A stretch of 64,000 nucleotides of DNA from Saccharopolyspora kobensis. Lineage in GTDB: Bacteria; Actinomycetota; Actinomycetes; Mycobacteriales; Pseudonocardiaceae. The position numbers were made by a program, and so were the translations under genes. Positions 43,373 to 58,549 of the stretch are shown in pieces; positions within the stretch are counted from its first letter, which is position 1; every line of letters starts with the position of its first letter. The DNA is taken from positions 342,009 to 406,008 of the forward strand of contig NZ_FNVB01000010.1 in NCBI RefSeq assembly GCF_900108315.1, in the 5' to 3' direction. The notes beneath the pieces were generated by a model. That model saw nothing but the letters and a program-made list of their open reading frames with translations. It ran no database searches and was not told the origin of the DNA.

Positions 43373-43406
43373 GAAGGGTCCCTTGCCCGGCGGACAGGGA
43401 CCCTTC
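43373..43406 (-). terminator. Terminator after the DCC/bacteriocin-like gene
   Basis: An 11-bp stem GAAGGGTCCCT (43373-43383) with AGGGACCCTTC (43396-43406), 12-nt loop, lies 15 bases after the stop. It resembles the rpoC terminator at 44496-44532, including the flanking CTTCGGCTCA. Confidence 0.75.
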
Positions 43407-43420
43407 GGCTCAGCTGCGCA

Positions 43421-44320
43421 TCAGGGGCCTTCGCACCACCCGTTGCACGTGTAGGCCCAGCCCGTGCCGCATCCGCTCACCCTGCGGCAGTCGTCGCTGG
43501 GAACGCACCCCATCCAGCAGTAGTCGCTCTTCGTGCTGCACTGGCAGTCCGTCTTCCTGGCGGTTTCGACCTCCACCGGGCCGAGGGTGGCGATGAGCGC
43601 CTTGGCCTCCCCCTCGAAGAGGGCGTTCACCTCGTTCCGGAGGTCCTCCAGCGTCCGCTCCTGCTCGTCCGAGATCGGCTGCGCGTGCAGCGATTCGTCG
43701 CCGAGCACGGCCACGGCGCGCCGCAGCACCCGTTCCTGGTCGTCCGACAGACCGGGGTGCGCCTCGCCGTAGTGCTGGAGGTGCTCGGTCCACAGCCGCG
43801 CCTTGGTCGCCGCGGGCGAGGCGTTGAAGATCGCCCGGCGGTAGGCCATCGGGTGCTCGACGACCTGCGCGTACGCCTGCGGGAGCTGCTCCCGGTTGGC
43901 CGCCACCCAGGCATCCGGGTCGTCATCACTCCCGCCACCGGGCGAGCGGAGCCTGGTCAGACCGGCCACCACCGCGAGGCCCGCGATCAGCGGCAGGGCG
44001 CCGAGCCGCTTCCGCCGCGCCCGGCCCAGCGCACCGACCACCGCCAGCGTGGACCGCAGGCCCAGGTGCCGGGCCAGGGCGAACCCCAGCGGCATCCCGA
44101 CCCAGGCGCGGACCTCGCCCGCACCGACGCGGATGAGCGTGGGCGCCCACACCGGATCCGCGCCGAGCGCCCGCTCGCGCCACTCGCGCACGTGCGGGTG
44201 CGCCAGCGGGATCACTTCGAGCTTGTCACCACTCGCGCCGGCCACGGCGCGGGACGTGTTCCGGCAGACCTGGCACGAGCTGTCGAAGGCCAGCACCCAG
44301 CGGTCAGATGTTCTCGTCAT
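43421..44320 (-). CDS. DCC thiol-disulfide oxidoreductase fused to a fulvocin C-like cysteine-rich tail
   Basis: The 299-residue protein starts with a DCC/DUF393 thioredoxin-like domain (about 1-95, DSSCQVC with C16 and C19). A hydrophobic segment follows (about 104-122, LGALPLIAGLAVVAGL), then a helical middle region. The tail has eight cysteines (C259, C261, C268, C272, C278, C284, C292 and C296) resembling proteins annotated as bacteriocin fulvocin C-related. The arrangement suggests a secreted or exposed disulfide-rich peptide carried with its own oxidoreductase-like domain. The start is ATG at 44320. No dedicated export gene is visible nearby. Confidence 0.72.
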   Translation of the reverse strand: MTRTSDRWVLAFDSSCQVCRNTSRAVAGASGDKLEVIPLAHPHVREWRERALGADPVWAPTLIRVGAGEVRAWVGMPLGFALARHLGLRSTLAVVGALGRARRKRLGALPLIAGLAVVAGLTRLRSPGGGSDDDPDAWVAANREQLPQAYAQVVEHPMAYRRAIFNASPAATKARLWTEHLQHYGEAHPGLSDDQERVLRRAVAVLGDESLHAQPISDEQERTLEDLRNEVNALFEGEAKALIATLGPVEVETARKTDCQCSTKSDYCWMGCVPSDDCRRVSGCGTGWAYTCNGWCEGP

Positions 44321-44451
44321 CGAATCCCCAGACGTTCGGCGTTCCCGGCGAGCTCGCGGCGGTCGGCGAGCTCTTCTCGACCGTGCTGGGCGAACGGCGC
44401 GAAGCGCAAGGCGATCGCGTCCCGTCCTGGGGCCGGGACGTCCCGCCGCAC
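44317..44451 (-). CDS. Possible 44-residue ORF overlapping the bacteriocin-like gene
   Basis: From GTG 44451 the frame encodes VRRDVPAPGRDAIALRF and continues to ELADRRELAGNAERLGIR. Its TGA overlaps the next ATG as ATGA, and most codons end in G or C. There is no clear Shine-Dalgarno box and no recognised domain. It may be chance. Confidence 0.22.
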   Translation of the reverse strand: MRRDVPAPGRDAIALRFAPFAQHGREELADRRELAGNAERLGIR

Positions 44452-44495
44452 CTGACCAGCACTTCTGCTCGCCTGCGGGAAATCCCGGGACGGCA

Positions 44496-44532
44496 AAGGG
44501 CCCCTGTCCGGAGGAGTCGGACAGGGGCCCTT
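44496..44532 (-). terminator. Terminator after rpoC
   Basis: A perfect 15-bp stem AAGGGCCCCTGTCCG (44496-44510) with its complement (44518-44532) and a 7-nt loop, 15 bases after the rpoC stop, ends the rpoBC transcript. A related hairpin occurs at 43373-43406. Confidence 0.85.
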
Positions 44533-44547
44533 CGGCTCAACCACGGG

Positions 44548-48459
<3,912 letters not shown>

Positions 48460-48526
48460 GTCGGGTCTTCTCCCTTGGTCGAAAGGGTCTGCCGGCTAGC
48501 GGCAGGAGTGCCAGGGTTGGGTCGGA

Positions 48527-48560
48527 CGCCGGTCCGCGGGAGCGATCCCGCGGACCGGCG
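48527..48560 (-). other. Intercistronic hairpin between rpoB and rpoC
   Basis: A perfect 14-bp stem (48527-48540, CGCCGGTCCGCGGG, with 48547-48560) and a 6-nt loop lies 7 bases after the rpoB stop. It looks like a terminator without U-tract, but rpoC must be transcribed through it. It may be an attenuator or an RNA-processing or stability element. Confidence 0.7.
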
Positions 48561-48567
48561 GCGAGGG

Positions 48568-52062
<3,495 letters not shown>

Positions 52063-52123
52063 GATGCGTCCTTCCGGGACTCTGAACTGGCTACAGCCGC
52101 GTCATCAAAGCGCGCGTCAGCTA

Positions 52124-52320
52124 AACGCACAGTCCGCTAACACAGCTGTCAAGGGTGCAATGGCGCCCGCAATCCTACGACCCGGTGCACGAGTAGACGG
52201 AAAGAGGGCAGCGCAAAGTAGCAGTCTAGCCGGAACCTCGCCAGCTGTCGAGGGGGCCCACCGATGGCGGCCCAGCCCCGCGTTGAGCACCAGAGTGAAC
52301 CCCAGCGCGCCGCCAGTCAA
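52124..52320 (-). promoter_or_regulatory. Three promoter-like sequences upstream of rpoB
   Basis: On the minus strand three pairs have 17-bp spacers: TTGACT (52315-52320)/CACTCT (52292-52297), TCGACA (52246-52251)/TAGACT (52223-52228) and TTGACA (52147-52152)/TGCGTT (52124-52129). The middle pair has the best -10 and the last has a consensus -35. The last two share GACAGCTG. This arrangement suggests tandem control of rpoBC. Confidence 0.55.
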
Positions 52321-52329
52321 GAGATCACG

Positions 52330-53039
52330 CTCCGATCACCCTCGTGGCGCAAAACACGATCACCGCTCGTGACCGCCGGGGAGCTGCTTTCAGCAGGTCA
52401 GAGCACCATTGAGCGGTGCCCCCGGGCACCTCTTCCCGACACTCCCGACACCCCTCCGAACGGCCCTTGACACTCCCTCGCGAATCGACTGGGGGCGGCC
52501 GTGCGGGTGACGAGGGACTCAACACCGGAACCGGTCTTCCGCATTCCCGGGAGCGACTGCGCCGAACGGAGTCAATCCGGCGAAGCCGTCCTCGACTTCT
52601 CACCCCGTGTGCTCACATCGGCACCGCTGGTCATCGACAACCGCGAATTCGATCTGCGAATTCGCGATCTCGGAGCGGGAGGCCGATTTGCAGTCGAGCA
52701 CGCTGAGCCGCGGAATCGGCACCCGGGGTGACCGGTGCCGATCAACCCGATTCCGCGCCGCGTCCGGCCCGGCGACCGCCGCGGCGCCGACCGGTCCGGC
52801 CCGGTCGGGAAATGATCTCTGCACTGCGTGTTAGCCGTGAGTATTAATGATCTCAACCGGAACCCCGGGGCGCGCTCGCCGAGTAGGTTCGGAGATCGGG
52901 AGATCGCGCCGCGGACGCCCACCGGAGCGATCTCGGGTGGCGCACATGGTCTATTCGGCGGCTGCGCCCGCCGGTAGCGTGTTACGCCACCGAACTCCCC
53001 GAACGGTGCCCCGGTGAGCAAGCCACAGGAGAACAACCG
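52330..53039 (+). other. Region between rpoB promoters and the CHAT gene
   Basis: No confident gene is present. A 76-codon plus-strand frame (GTG 52501 to 52731, ending AVEHAEPRNRHPG) has only moderate codon bias and no known domain. A candidate promoter for the CHAT gene has TATTAA at 52843-52848. It is bracketed by two AATGATCTC direct repeats (52812-52820 and 52847-52855). The CHAT start has GGAG 9 bases upstream. Confidence 0.4.
52642..52666. repeat. Palindrome with EcoRI-like core
   Basis: Perfect arms CGCGAATTCG (52642-52651) and CGAATTCGCG (52657-52666) are separated by 5 bases. Each arm contains the self-complementary CGAATTCG. It could be an operator or a hairpin between rpoB and the CHAT gene. 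Confidence 0.6.
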
Positions 53040-56000
53040 ATGACAGACGATGCAAACCGCGCGAACGAGCGTTTCGGCGGGCTGCAGCGTTGGACCGGAG
53101 GGCAAGGAGCTCGCGGCGGCACCCGCTCCAGCTGGTTCACCGACGAACAGGAAGCCACTCCCGAGCCCCCGGCCCCGGAACCCCCGATCTCGGCGCCGGA
53201 CCCGCGTCGCAGCGCCGAGCAGCGCTACGCCGACGCGATCGCGGCGATGAACCAGATCGTCACCACCCTCGACTTCGAGCAGCTGCCCTGGGTCACCGAG
53301 GTGTTCCGCGCGACCGCGGGCGTGCTGCGGGAGAGCGATCCCGCGCGCGCGGGCGTGCTCAACAACCTCGGCAGCGCGACTCAGCTGACGCACCTGCGCA
53401 CCGGTGAGCTGGCCGATCTCGAGGACGCCATCGGCTACTACCGGTCGGCCACCACCGCCGCCCACGACACCGACCGCGACCGGATCCTCTACCAGTGCAA
53501 CCTGGCGCTGGCGCTGGCCGATCTCGCGGCGAAGACCGAGAGCGCCGCGCACGCGGCGGAGAGCGTGCGGGTCGCGCGCCAAGCCGTCGAGCAGGCCCCG
53601 CGCCGCGACCAGCGGCGCGCGATGGCGCTGATCAGGCTGGCCAACGCGCTCAAGCTGCACGCCCAGCTGGCCGGCTCGGCCGCCTCCGACGACGAGTCGG
53701 TCGAGGTGTTCCGGGAGGCCGCGCGGATCTCCCCGGCCAACGATGCGGCCACCTCGGAGCTGCTGGTCAACCTCGGCGGCGCGCTGCTGCGCCGGTACGA
53801 GCGCGGCGGTTCGCTGGACGACCTGGACGAGGCGATCAAGCACCTCGGCTCGGGTGCCGGGGCGCTCGCTGACGGCGATCCGCGCCGCGCGGCGCTGTGC
53901 CAGCTGTCGCGCGCGCTGCGGCTGCGGTTCCGGGAGCACGGCGACCTGACCGACCTCAACTCGGCGATCAGCGAGGTGGTCGGGGTGCTCGGCGTGCTCG
54001 ACACCGGCCACCCGCTGCTCGGCACCGCGATCTGGAACCTGGCCGCCACCACCGTCGAGCACGTCGACGCCAGCGGGGAGGCCAGCCAGCTGCGCCGGGT
54101 GCTGCGCCCGATCGCCCCGGCGGTGCGCGCGATGTCCGCCGACGACACCAACCGGGCCATCGCGCTCACCGGCTACGCGACCCTGCTGCGCAGGCACTTC
54201 CTGCACGGCGCCGACGCCAAGGTGCTCGACACCGCCGTCACCGCGGGCGAGGCGGCGACCGAGGCGGCAGCCGCCGATCAGCGCGGCGCCGCGCTCAACG
54301 CGCTGATCGCGACGCTGATCGAGCGCTTCGAGCACAGCGGCGACAGCGTCGACCTGGACCGCGCGGCCGAACTGGCGCGGGAAGCCGCGAAGTGCGGCCC
54401 GGCCGCGCAGTACACCGCGTGGACGCAGCTGGGCATCGTCTCGGCGCACCGGTTCCGGTTGACGGCCAGGACGCGCGACATCGAGACCGCCATCGAGCTG
54501 TTCGAGCAGGCGCTCGAAGCCATGCCGCTGGACGCTCCCGAGCGCGCGAACGCGGCGATCCACCAGGGGCGCGCGCTGCAGTCGCTGTACCAGCGCAGCG
54601 GTCGTCGCCGCTACTACCGGTGGGCGCGCAAGGTGCTCATGGAGGCGGCGGAGCAGAACAACGCCCCCGCCGACCAGCGGTTGCGGGCCGCCGCGCTGGC
54701 CGGTCGGATCTGCGCGCAGGCCAGCCGCTGGTCGGAGGCGCTGGAGTCGTTCACCTACGCCGTGGAGCTGCTGCCGCTGGTCACCAGGGGCAAGCGCGTG
54801 GTGGCGGCACCCGCCGCGCAGCAGGGCTGGGCGCTGATCGCGGCGGACGCCGCGGCGTGCGCGGTGGAGAGCGGCGAGCCCGAGCTGGCGGCGGAGCTGC
54901 TGGAGCACGGGCGCTCGGCGATCCTGGCGGACTTCCTGCCCACCGGCGGCGAGCTCGGCAGGCTGCACCGCACCCACCCGGACCTGGCCGACGAGGTGGT
55001 CCGGCTGCGCCGGCTGCTGGACCGGCCGGTGGCCGAGCCGGGGCTGACCGAGTTCGACGACCGGACGCGGCTGGCCCGGTCCTGGGACGAGCTGCTGGCC
55101 GAGGCCCGCGCGGTGCAGCCCGACCACCTGCGGCGCATCCCGTTCGAGAAGCTGGCCGACGCCGCGCCGGAAGGCTCGGCGGTGCTGATCAACCTCAGCC
55201 GGTACCGCTCCGACGCGCTGGTGATCATCGGCGGCCGCGTGCTGACCGTGCCGCTGCCCGACGTCACGCCGGAGAACGCCGCCGAGCGCGCCGCGGAGCT
55301 GCTGGAGGCCGCGCACCAGGACCAGCACGCCGTGCTGACCGACTGCCTCGACTGGACGTGGCGCCGCATCACCCGACCGGTCCTGGACCGGATGGGCTAC
55401 CTGGACACCCCGGAACCGGGCGCCCGGTGGCCGCGGATCTGGTGGAGCGCTTTCGGCGCCCCGGCGTTCCTGCCGCTGCACGCCTCGGCCGCGCGCACCG
55501 GTGAGTCCACTTTGGATCGCGTGGTGTCCTCCTACGCGCCGACCCTGGGCTGCCTGCTGCGGGCCGCCGAACGGCCCGTCCCGGAGTCCGGGACGCCGCT
55601 GGTGGCGGCCGGTTCGGCGGAGCTGGTGGCGCGCGAGCTGCCGCGGCAGAACCAGGTCCTGGCGCAGCGCTGGCCGTCCGCGGAGATCGCGGCGGTGGAG
55701 ACGGCCAACGCGGCGGAGATGCTGCGGATGATCCCGAACCACCCGTGGTTGCACGTGTGCGAGCCGAGCTCGCAGTTCCCGACGCAGCCCGCGGCGGGCA
55801 TGCTGCTGGACCGCGAAGCGCCGCAGCGCCCGCTGGGCCTGGTCGAACTGGGCCAGGTGTCGCTGGACGAGGCGGAGTTCTGCTACCTCGGCCAGTGCGC
55901 GACGGCGGCCGACGAGCCGTGCGCGGCGGCGGTGTCGCTGCCCGGAGCGCTGGGCTTCGCGGGCTTCACGCACGCCATCGGCACCCTGTGGGAGGTCGAC

Positions 56001-56168
56001 GAGGACAGCGCGGTGGCGATCCACGCGGACGTCTACGCGGACCTGTTCACCGATCACTTCGACACCGACCGCGCGGCCTACGCGCTGCACAACGCGGTCC
56101 GCCAGCTCCGGGCCCGCTACCCGGACGAGCCTTCGCGCTGGTCCGCTCACGTCCACATCGGACCGTGA
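53040..56168 (+). CDS. CHAT-domain/TPR protein with altered catalytic motif
   Basis: The 1042-residue protein is mostly tetratricopeptide-like helices (about 60-640; AAEQRYADAIAAMNQ-like and AIELFEQALEAMPLD repeats). A C-terminal CHAT (caspase HetF-associated) domain follows (about 680-1040), ending in AGFTHAIGTLWEVDEDSAVA. The cysteine of the normal SAC motif is kept (YLGQCATA). The usual ACHG histidine motif reads HVCEPS, so the His-Cys dyad appears broken unless the preceding LH serves. CHAT/TPR proteins are regulators or death proteases. The stop overlaps a hairpin terminator. It is divergent from rpoB. Confidence 0.8.
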   Translation: MTDDANRANERFGGLQRWTGGQGARGGTRSSWFTDEQEATPEPPAPEPPISAPDPRRSAEQRYADAIAAMNQIVTTLDFEQLPWVTEVFRATAGVLRESDPARAGVLNNLGSATQLTHLRTGELADLEDAIGYYRSATTAAHDTDRDRILYQCNLALALADLAAKTESAAHAAESVRVARQAVEQAPRRDQRRAMALIRLANALKLHAQLAGSAASDDESVEVFREAARISPANDAATSELLVNLGGALLRRYERGGSLDDLDEAIKHLGSGAGALADGDPRRAALCQLSRALRLRFREHGDLTDLNSAISEVVGVLGVLDTGHPLLGTAIWNLAATTVEHVDASGEASQLRRVLRPIAPAVRAMSADDTNRAIALTGYATLLRRHFLHGADAKVLDTAVTAGEAATEAAAADQRGAALNALIATLIERFEHSGDSVDLDRAAELAREAAKCGPAAQYTAWTQLGIVSAHRFRLTARTRDIETAIELFEQALEAMPLDAPERANAAIHQGRALQSLYQRSGRRRYYRWARKVLMEAAEQNNAPADQRLRAAALAGRICAQASRWSEALESFTYAVELLPLVTRGKRVVAAPAAQQGWALIAADAAACAVESGEPELAAELLEHGRSAILADFLPTGGELGRLHRTHPDLADEVVRLRRLLDRPVAEPGLTEFDDRTRLARSWDELLAEARAVQPDHLRRIPFEKLADAAPEGSAVLINLSRYRSDALVIIGGRVLTVPLPDVTPENAAERAAELLEAAHQDQHAVLTDCLDWTWRRITRPVLDRMGYLDTPEPGARWPRIWWSAFGAPAFLPLHASAARTGESTLDRVVSSYAPTLGCLLRAAERPVPESGTPLVAAGSAELVARELPRQNQVLAQRWPSAEIAAVETANAAEMLRMIPNHPWLHVCEPSSQFPTQPAAGMLLDREAPQRPLGLVELGQVSLDEAEFCYLGQCATAADEPCAAAVSLPGALGFAGFTHAIGTLWEVDEDSAVAIHADVYADLFTDHFDTDRAAYALHNAVRQLRARYPDEPSRWSAHVHIGP

Positions 56169-56205
56169 GCGGTTCGGGGTGCTATAGCCCCACGACCCGC
56201 TCACG
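56164..56205. terminator. Bidirectional terminator overlapping the CHAT stop codon (repeat family)
   Basis: Arms CGTGAGCGG (56164-56172) and CCGCTCACG (56197-56205) with an inner GGGG/CCCC pair form a hairpin that includes the TGA of the CHAT gene. It serves convergent genes. A homologous hairpin overlaps another stop codon at 62373-62418. Confidence 0.8.
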
Positions 56206-56217
56206 ATCCTGACGTGC

Positions 56218-57093
56218 TCAAGGACGCTGGTCCGCGCCCCACGGCTGCTCGACGAGCCGCTTCGCGTCGGCGTCGTCGAGTTCGATGTCGAAGGTCTCGG
56301 ACAGGATCTCCGGCAGGTCGGCCCGGGTGACGTCGCGGGTGTCGCCGGTTCCGTCCGGGTGCTGGGTGCTCAAGGTGAGGCCGTCGAGCATGTGGTGGAC
56401 CTCCGGGTGCATCCGCTGGACGATGGGCCGCGTGGTGAACGGCGAGCGGGCCGACGTCGACACGTAGTGGTTGCCGACCTCGTAGTCGATCCGGTACTGC
56501 GGTGTCATCGTGAACGCGCGCCGGTTCTGCCAACCGTTGCGGGAGAAGTGGTGCAGCGTGGCCACCTGAACGCCGAGGTCGTCGGCGCCGAGTTCGAGCC
56601 GGAACCGCCACCCGTCGATGTCGATCTCGTCATCACCCGGCGCCAGCTCGACCGGTGCCAGCGGGCCCGAGCCGAATCCGACGTCGCAGAGCCAGACCCG
56701 CTCGTCCGCGGCGGTGGTCACGCGCAGCCCCGCGTGGGTGGCGGGCAGCAGCCCGTCGCCCGGGCCGATGAAGATCCGCCCGCTCAGGCCGGTGACGCCG
56801 AAGCCGAGCGCTTCCAGCGCGGCCGCGAACAACGCGCTGCTCTCGAAGCAGTACCCGCCGCGGCGCTGCCGGACCATCTTGTCCTGCAACGACTTCACGT
56901 CCAGCAGCACCGGTCTGCCGAGGATGATCTCCAGGTTCTCGAACGGGATCGTCGTGGTGTGCAGGTGCACCAGCCTGCGCAGCGCGGCAGGCGTCGGCTC
57001 GCGGTCGCCCTCGAAGCCGATCCGGGCCAGGTAGGCGTCCAGGTCCAGGTCCTCGCCGCTCCACCGGTAGGACGGATCCTTCGGAGTGCTCAT
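56218..57093 (-). CDS. nat: Arylamine N-acetyltransferase
   Basis: NAT transfers acetyl from acetyl-CoA to arylamines, hydrazines or arylhydroxylamines. The 291-residue protein has the catalytic triad C82 (RRGGYCFESS), H120 (PATHAGL) and D137 (WLCDVGFG), and the IPFENLEIILGR N-terminal motif. Length is normal. It starts at ATG 57093, 32 bases after the MFS gene, as the last gene of a reductase-exporter-NAT operon, suggesting joint handling of an aromatic amine. A nat gene can also act in natural-product amide synthesis. Confidence 0.92.
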   Translation of the reverse strand: MSTPKDPSYRWSGEDLDLDAYLARIGFEGDREPTPAALRRLVHLHTTTIPFENLEIILGRPVLLDVKSLQDKMVRQRRGGYCFESSALFAAALEALGFGVTGLSGRIFIGPGDGLLPATHAGLRVTTAADERVWLCDVGFGSGPLAPVELAPGDDEIDIDGWRFRLELGADDLGVQVATLHHFSRNGWQNRRAFTMTPQYRIDYEVGNHYVSTSARSPFTTRPIVQRMHPEVHHMLDGLTLSTQHPDGTGDTRDVTRADLPEILSETFDIELDDADAKRLVEQPWGADQRP

Positions 57094-57125
57094 GGTGCCT
57101 CGCTTTCTCTTGCAGCACAGGGTGT

Positions 57126-58535
57126 TCAGGAAGCCGCGACCGGTTCGGCCGCGGTGGTGTCGTTGGTTGCCTCGGCCCGGCGGGGCAGCGCCACCGCGGC
57201 GAGCAGGCCGAGGAGGGTGAGCGCGGCCGAGACGACGACCGTGGTGCGCAGGCCGTCCGCGGTCGCGATGCGCAACGCCTCGCCGTCCAGCCCGGCCGAA
57301 CCGGCGTTCGCGATGCCGACGAGCACCGCCAGCCCCACGCCGGTGCCGACCTGCAGGGCGGTGTTGGCCAGCCCGCCCGCGCTGCCCTGCTCCCGCTCGG
57401 CGACACCGGTTCCGGCGGCGGCGAACACCGTCGGGAACACGGTGCCCATCCCCGCGCCGTAGACCAGGATCCCGGCCAGGATCGTCCAGTAGGAGCCGTC
57501 GGCGACCATCCCAGCGGCCAGCAGCGCGCTGCCGACCGCGCCGAGCAGCAGACCGCTGATCAGGGTGGTGCGGATGCCGATCCGGACCATCAGCCGCTCG
57601 GCGGTGAAGTTCGCGGTCGCGATGACCACCGAGAGGCTCAGGAAGACCAGCCCGGTGACGAGGGCGCTGTAGCGCCACACGTTCTGCAGGAACAGCGTCA
57701 GGAAGTAGACGACGTTCTGCATGGTCCCGCCGAAGACGAAGATGACGGCGAGCACCGGGCCCAACTCGCGCGCCAGCCGCAACGGCATGAGCGGGCCCGC
57801 ACTGCGTGCCTCGATGACCAGGAAAGCGACCAGCAGCACCACTGCCAGCACGCCACCGATCAGGACGGGCGCGGAGGTCCACCCGGTTTCCGGGCCCTGC
57901 GCCACGGTGAACACCAGCAGGGTGGTGCCCGCGGTGCCGGTGACAGCGCCGGGCACGTCGAAGCGCCCGCGGTCCCGAGGACCGTCCGCCCGCAGCACCA
58001 GGAACGCCGCCGCTGTTCCGGCGATCACCAGCGGCACGTTGACCAGGAAGACCGCCTGCCAGCCGAACGCGCTGGTCAGCACCCCGCCGAGCAGTGCCCC
58101 GAGGCTGAGCCCGCCGGCACCGGCACCCGCCCACACCGCGAGCGCCCGGATCCGCTGCTCGCCTTCCTGGAACATCGTGTTGACCAGTGACAACGTCGCG
58201 GGGAACAGCACTGCCGCGCCGATCCCCTGGATCGCCCGCGCCGCGATCAGCGCGGTCGTGGTGGTGGCGAATCCGCCCAGCAGCGATGCGGCGCCGAAGA
58301 GCACCATCCCGAGCACGAACATCCGCCGCCTGCCGAGCAGGTCGGCGGACCGTCCGCCCAGCAGCAGCAGACCGCCGAAGAAGATGGCGTAGGCGCTGAC
58401 CACCCACTGCGTGGTGTGGGCGGAGAAGCCCACGTCGCGGGCGATGTCGGGTAGTGCGACGTAGATGATGGTGAAGTCCAGCGAGGTGATCAGGCTGGAG
58501 AAGGCCAGCAGGGCCAGGGCAGGTCGTTTCGGCAT
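57126..58535 (-). CDS. MFS multidrug exporter, DHA2 (14-helix) type
   Basis: The 469-residue integral membrane protein has the DHA2 features: the DFTIIYVALPDIARDVGF helix 1 motif, GRRRMFVLGMVLFG (motif A region) and about 14 hydrophobic segments. Such transporters export drugs by proton antiport. I chose ATG 58535 with AGGAGG upstream. It lies between the FMN reductase and nat, so it probably exports the operon's substrate or product. Confidence 0.9.
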   Translation of the reverse strand: MPKRPALALLAFSSLITSLDFTIIYVALPDIARDVGFSAHTTQWVVSAYAIFFGGLLLLGGRSADLLGRRRMFVLGMVLFGAASLLGGFATTTTALIAARAIQGIGAAVLFPATLSLVNTMFQEGEQRIRALAVWAGAGAGGLSLGALLGGVLTSAFGWQAVFLVNVPLVIAGTAAAFLVLRADGPRDRGRFDVPGAVTGTAGTTLLVFTVAQGPETGWTSAPVLIGGVLAVVLLVAFLVIEARSAGPLMPLRLARELGPVLAVIFVFGGTMQNVVYFLTLFLQNVWRYSALVTGLVFLSLSVVIATANFTAERLMVRIGIRTTLISGLLLGAVGSALLAAGMVADGSYWTILAGILVYGAGMGTVFPTVFAAAGTGVAEREQGSAGGLANTALQVGTGVGLAVLVGIANAGSAGLDGEALRIATADGLRTTVVVSAALTLLGLLAAVALPRRAEATNDTTAAEPVAAS

Positions 58536-58549
58536 CGGTTCCTCCTGCC

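Noticed and set aside
52572..56204. A 1,210-codon minus-strand frame opposite the CHAT gene
   Set aside because: Arg/Gly/Gln-rich translation without domains; the plus-strand CHAT-TPR protein explains the region and has a good ribosome site.
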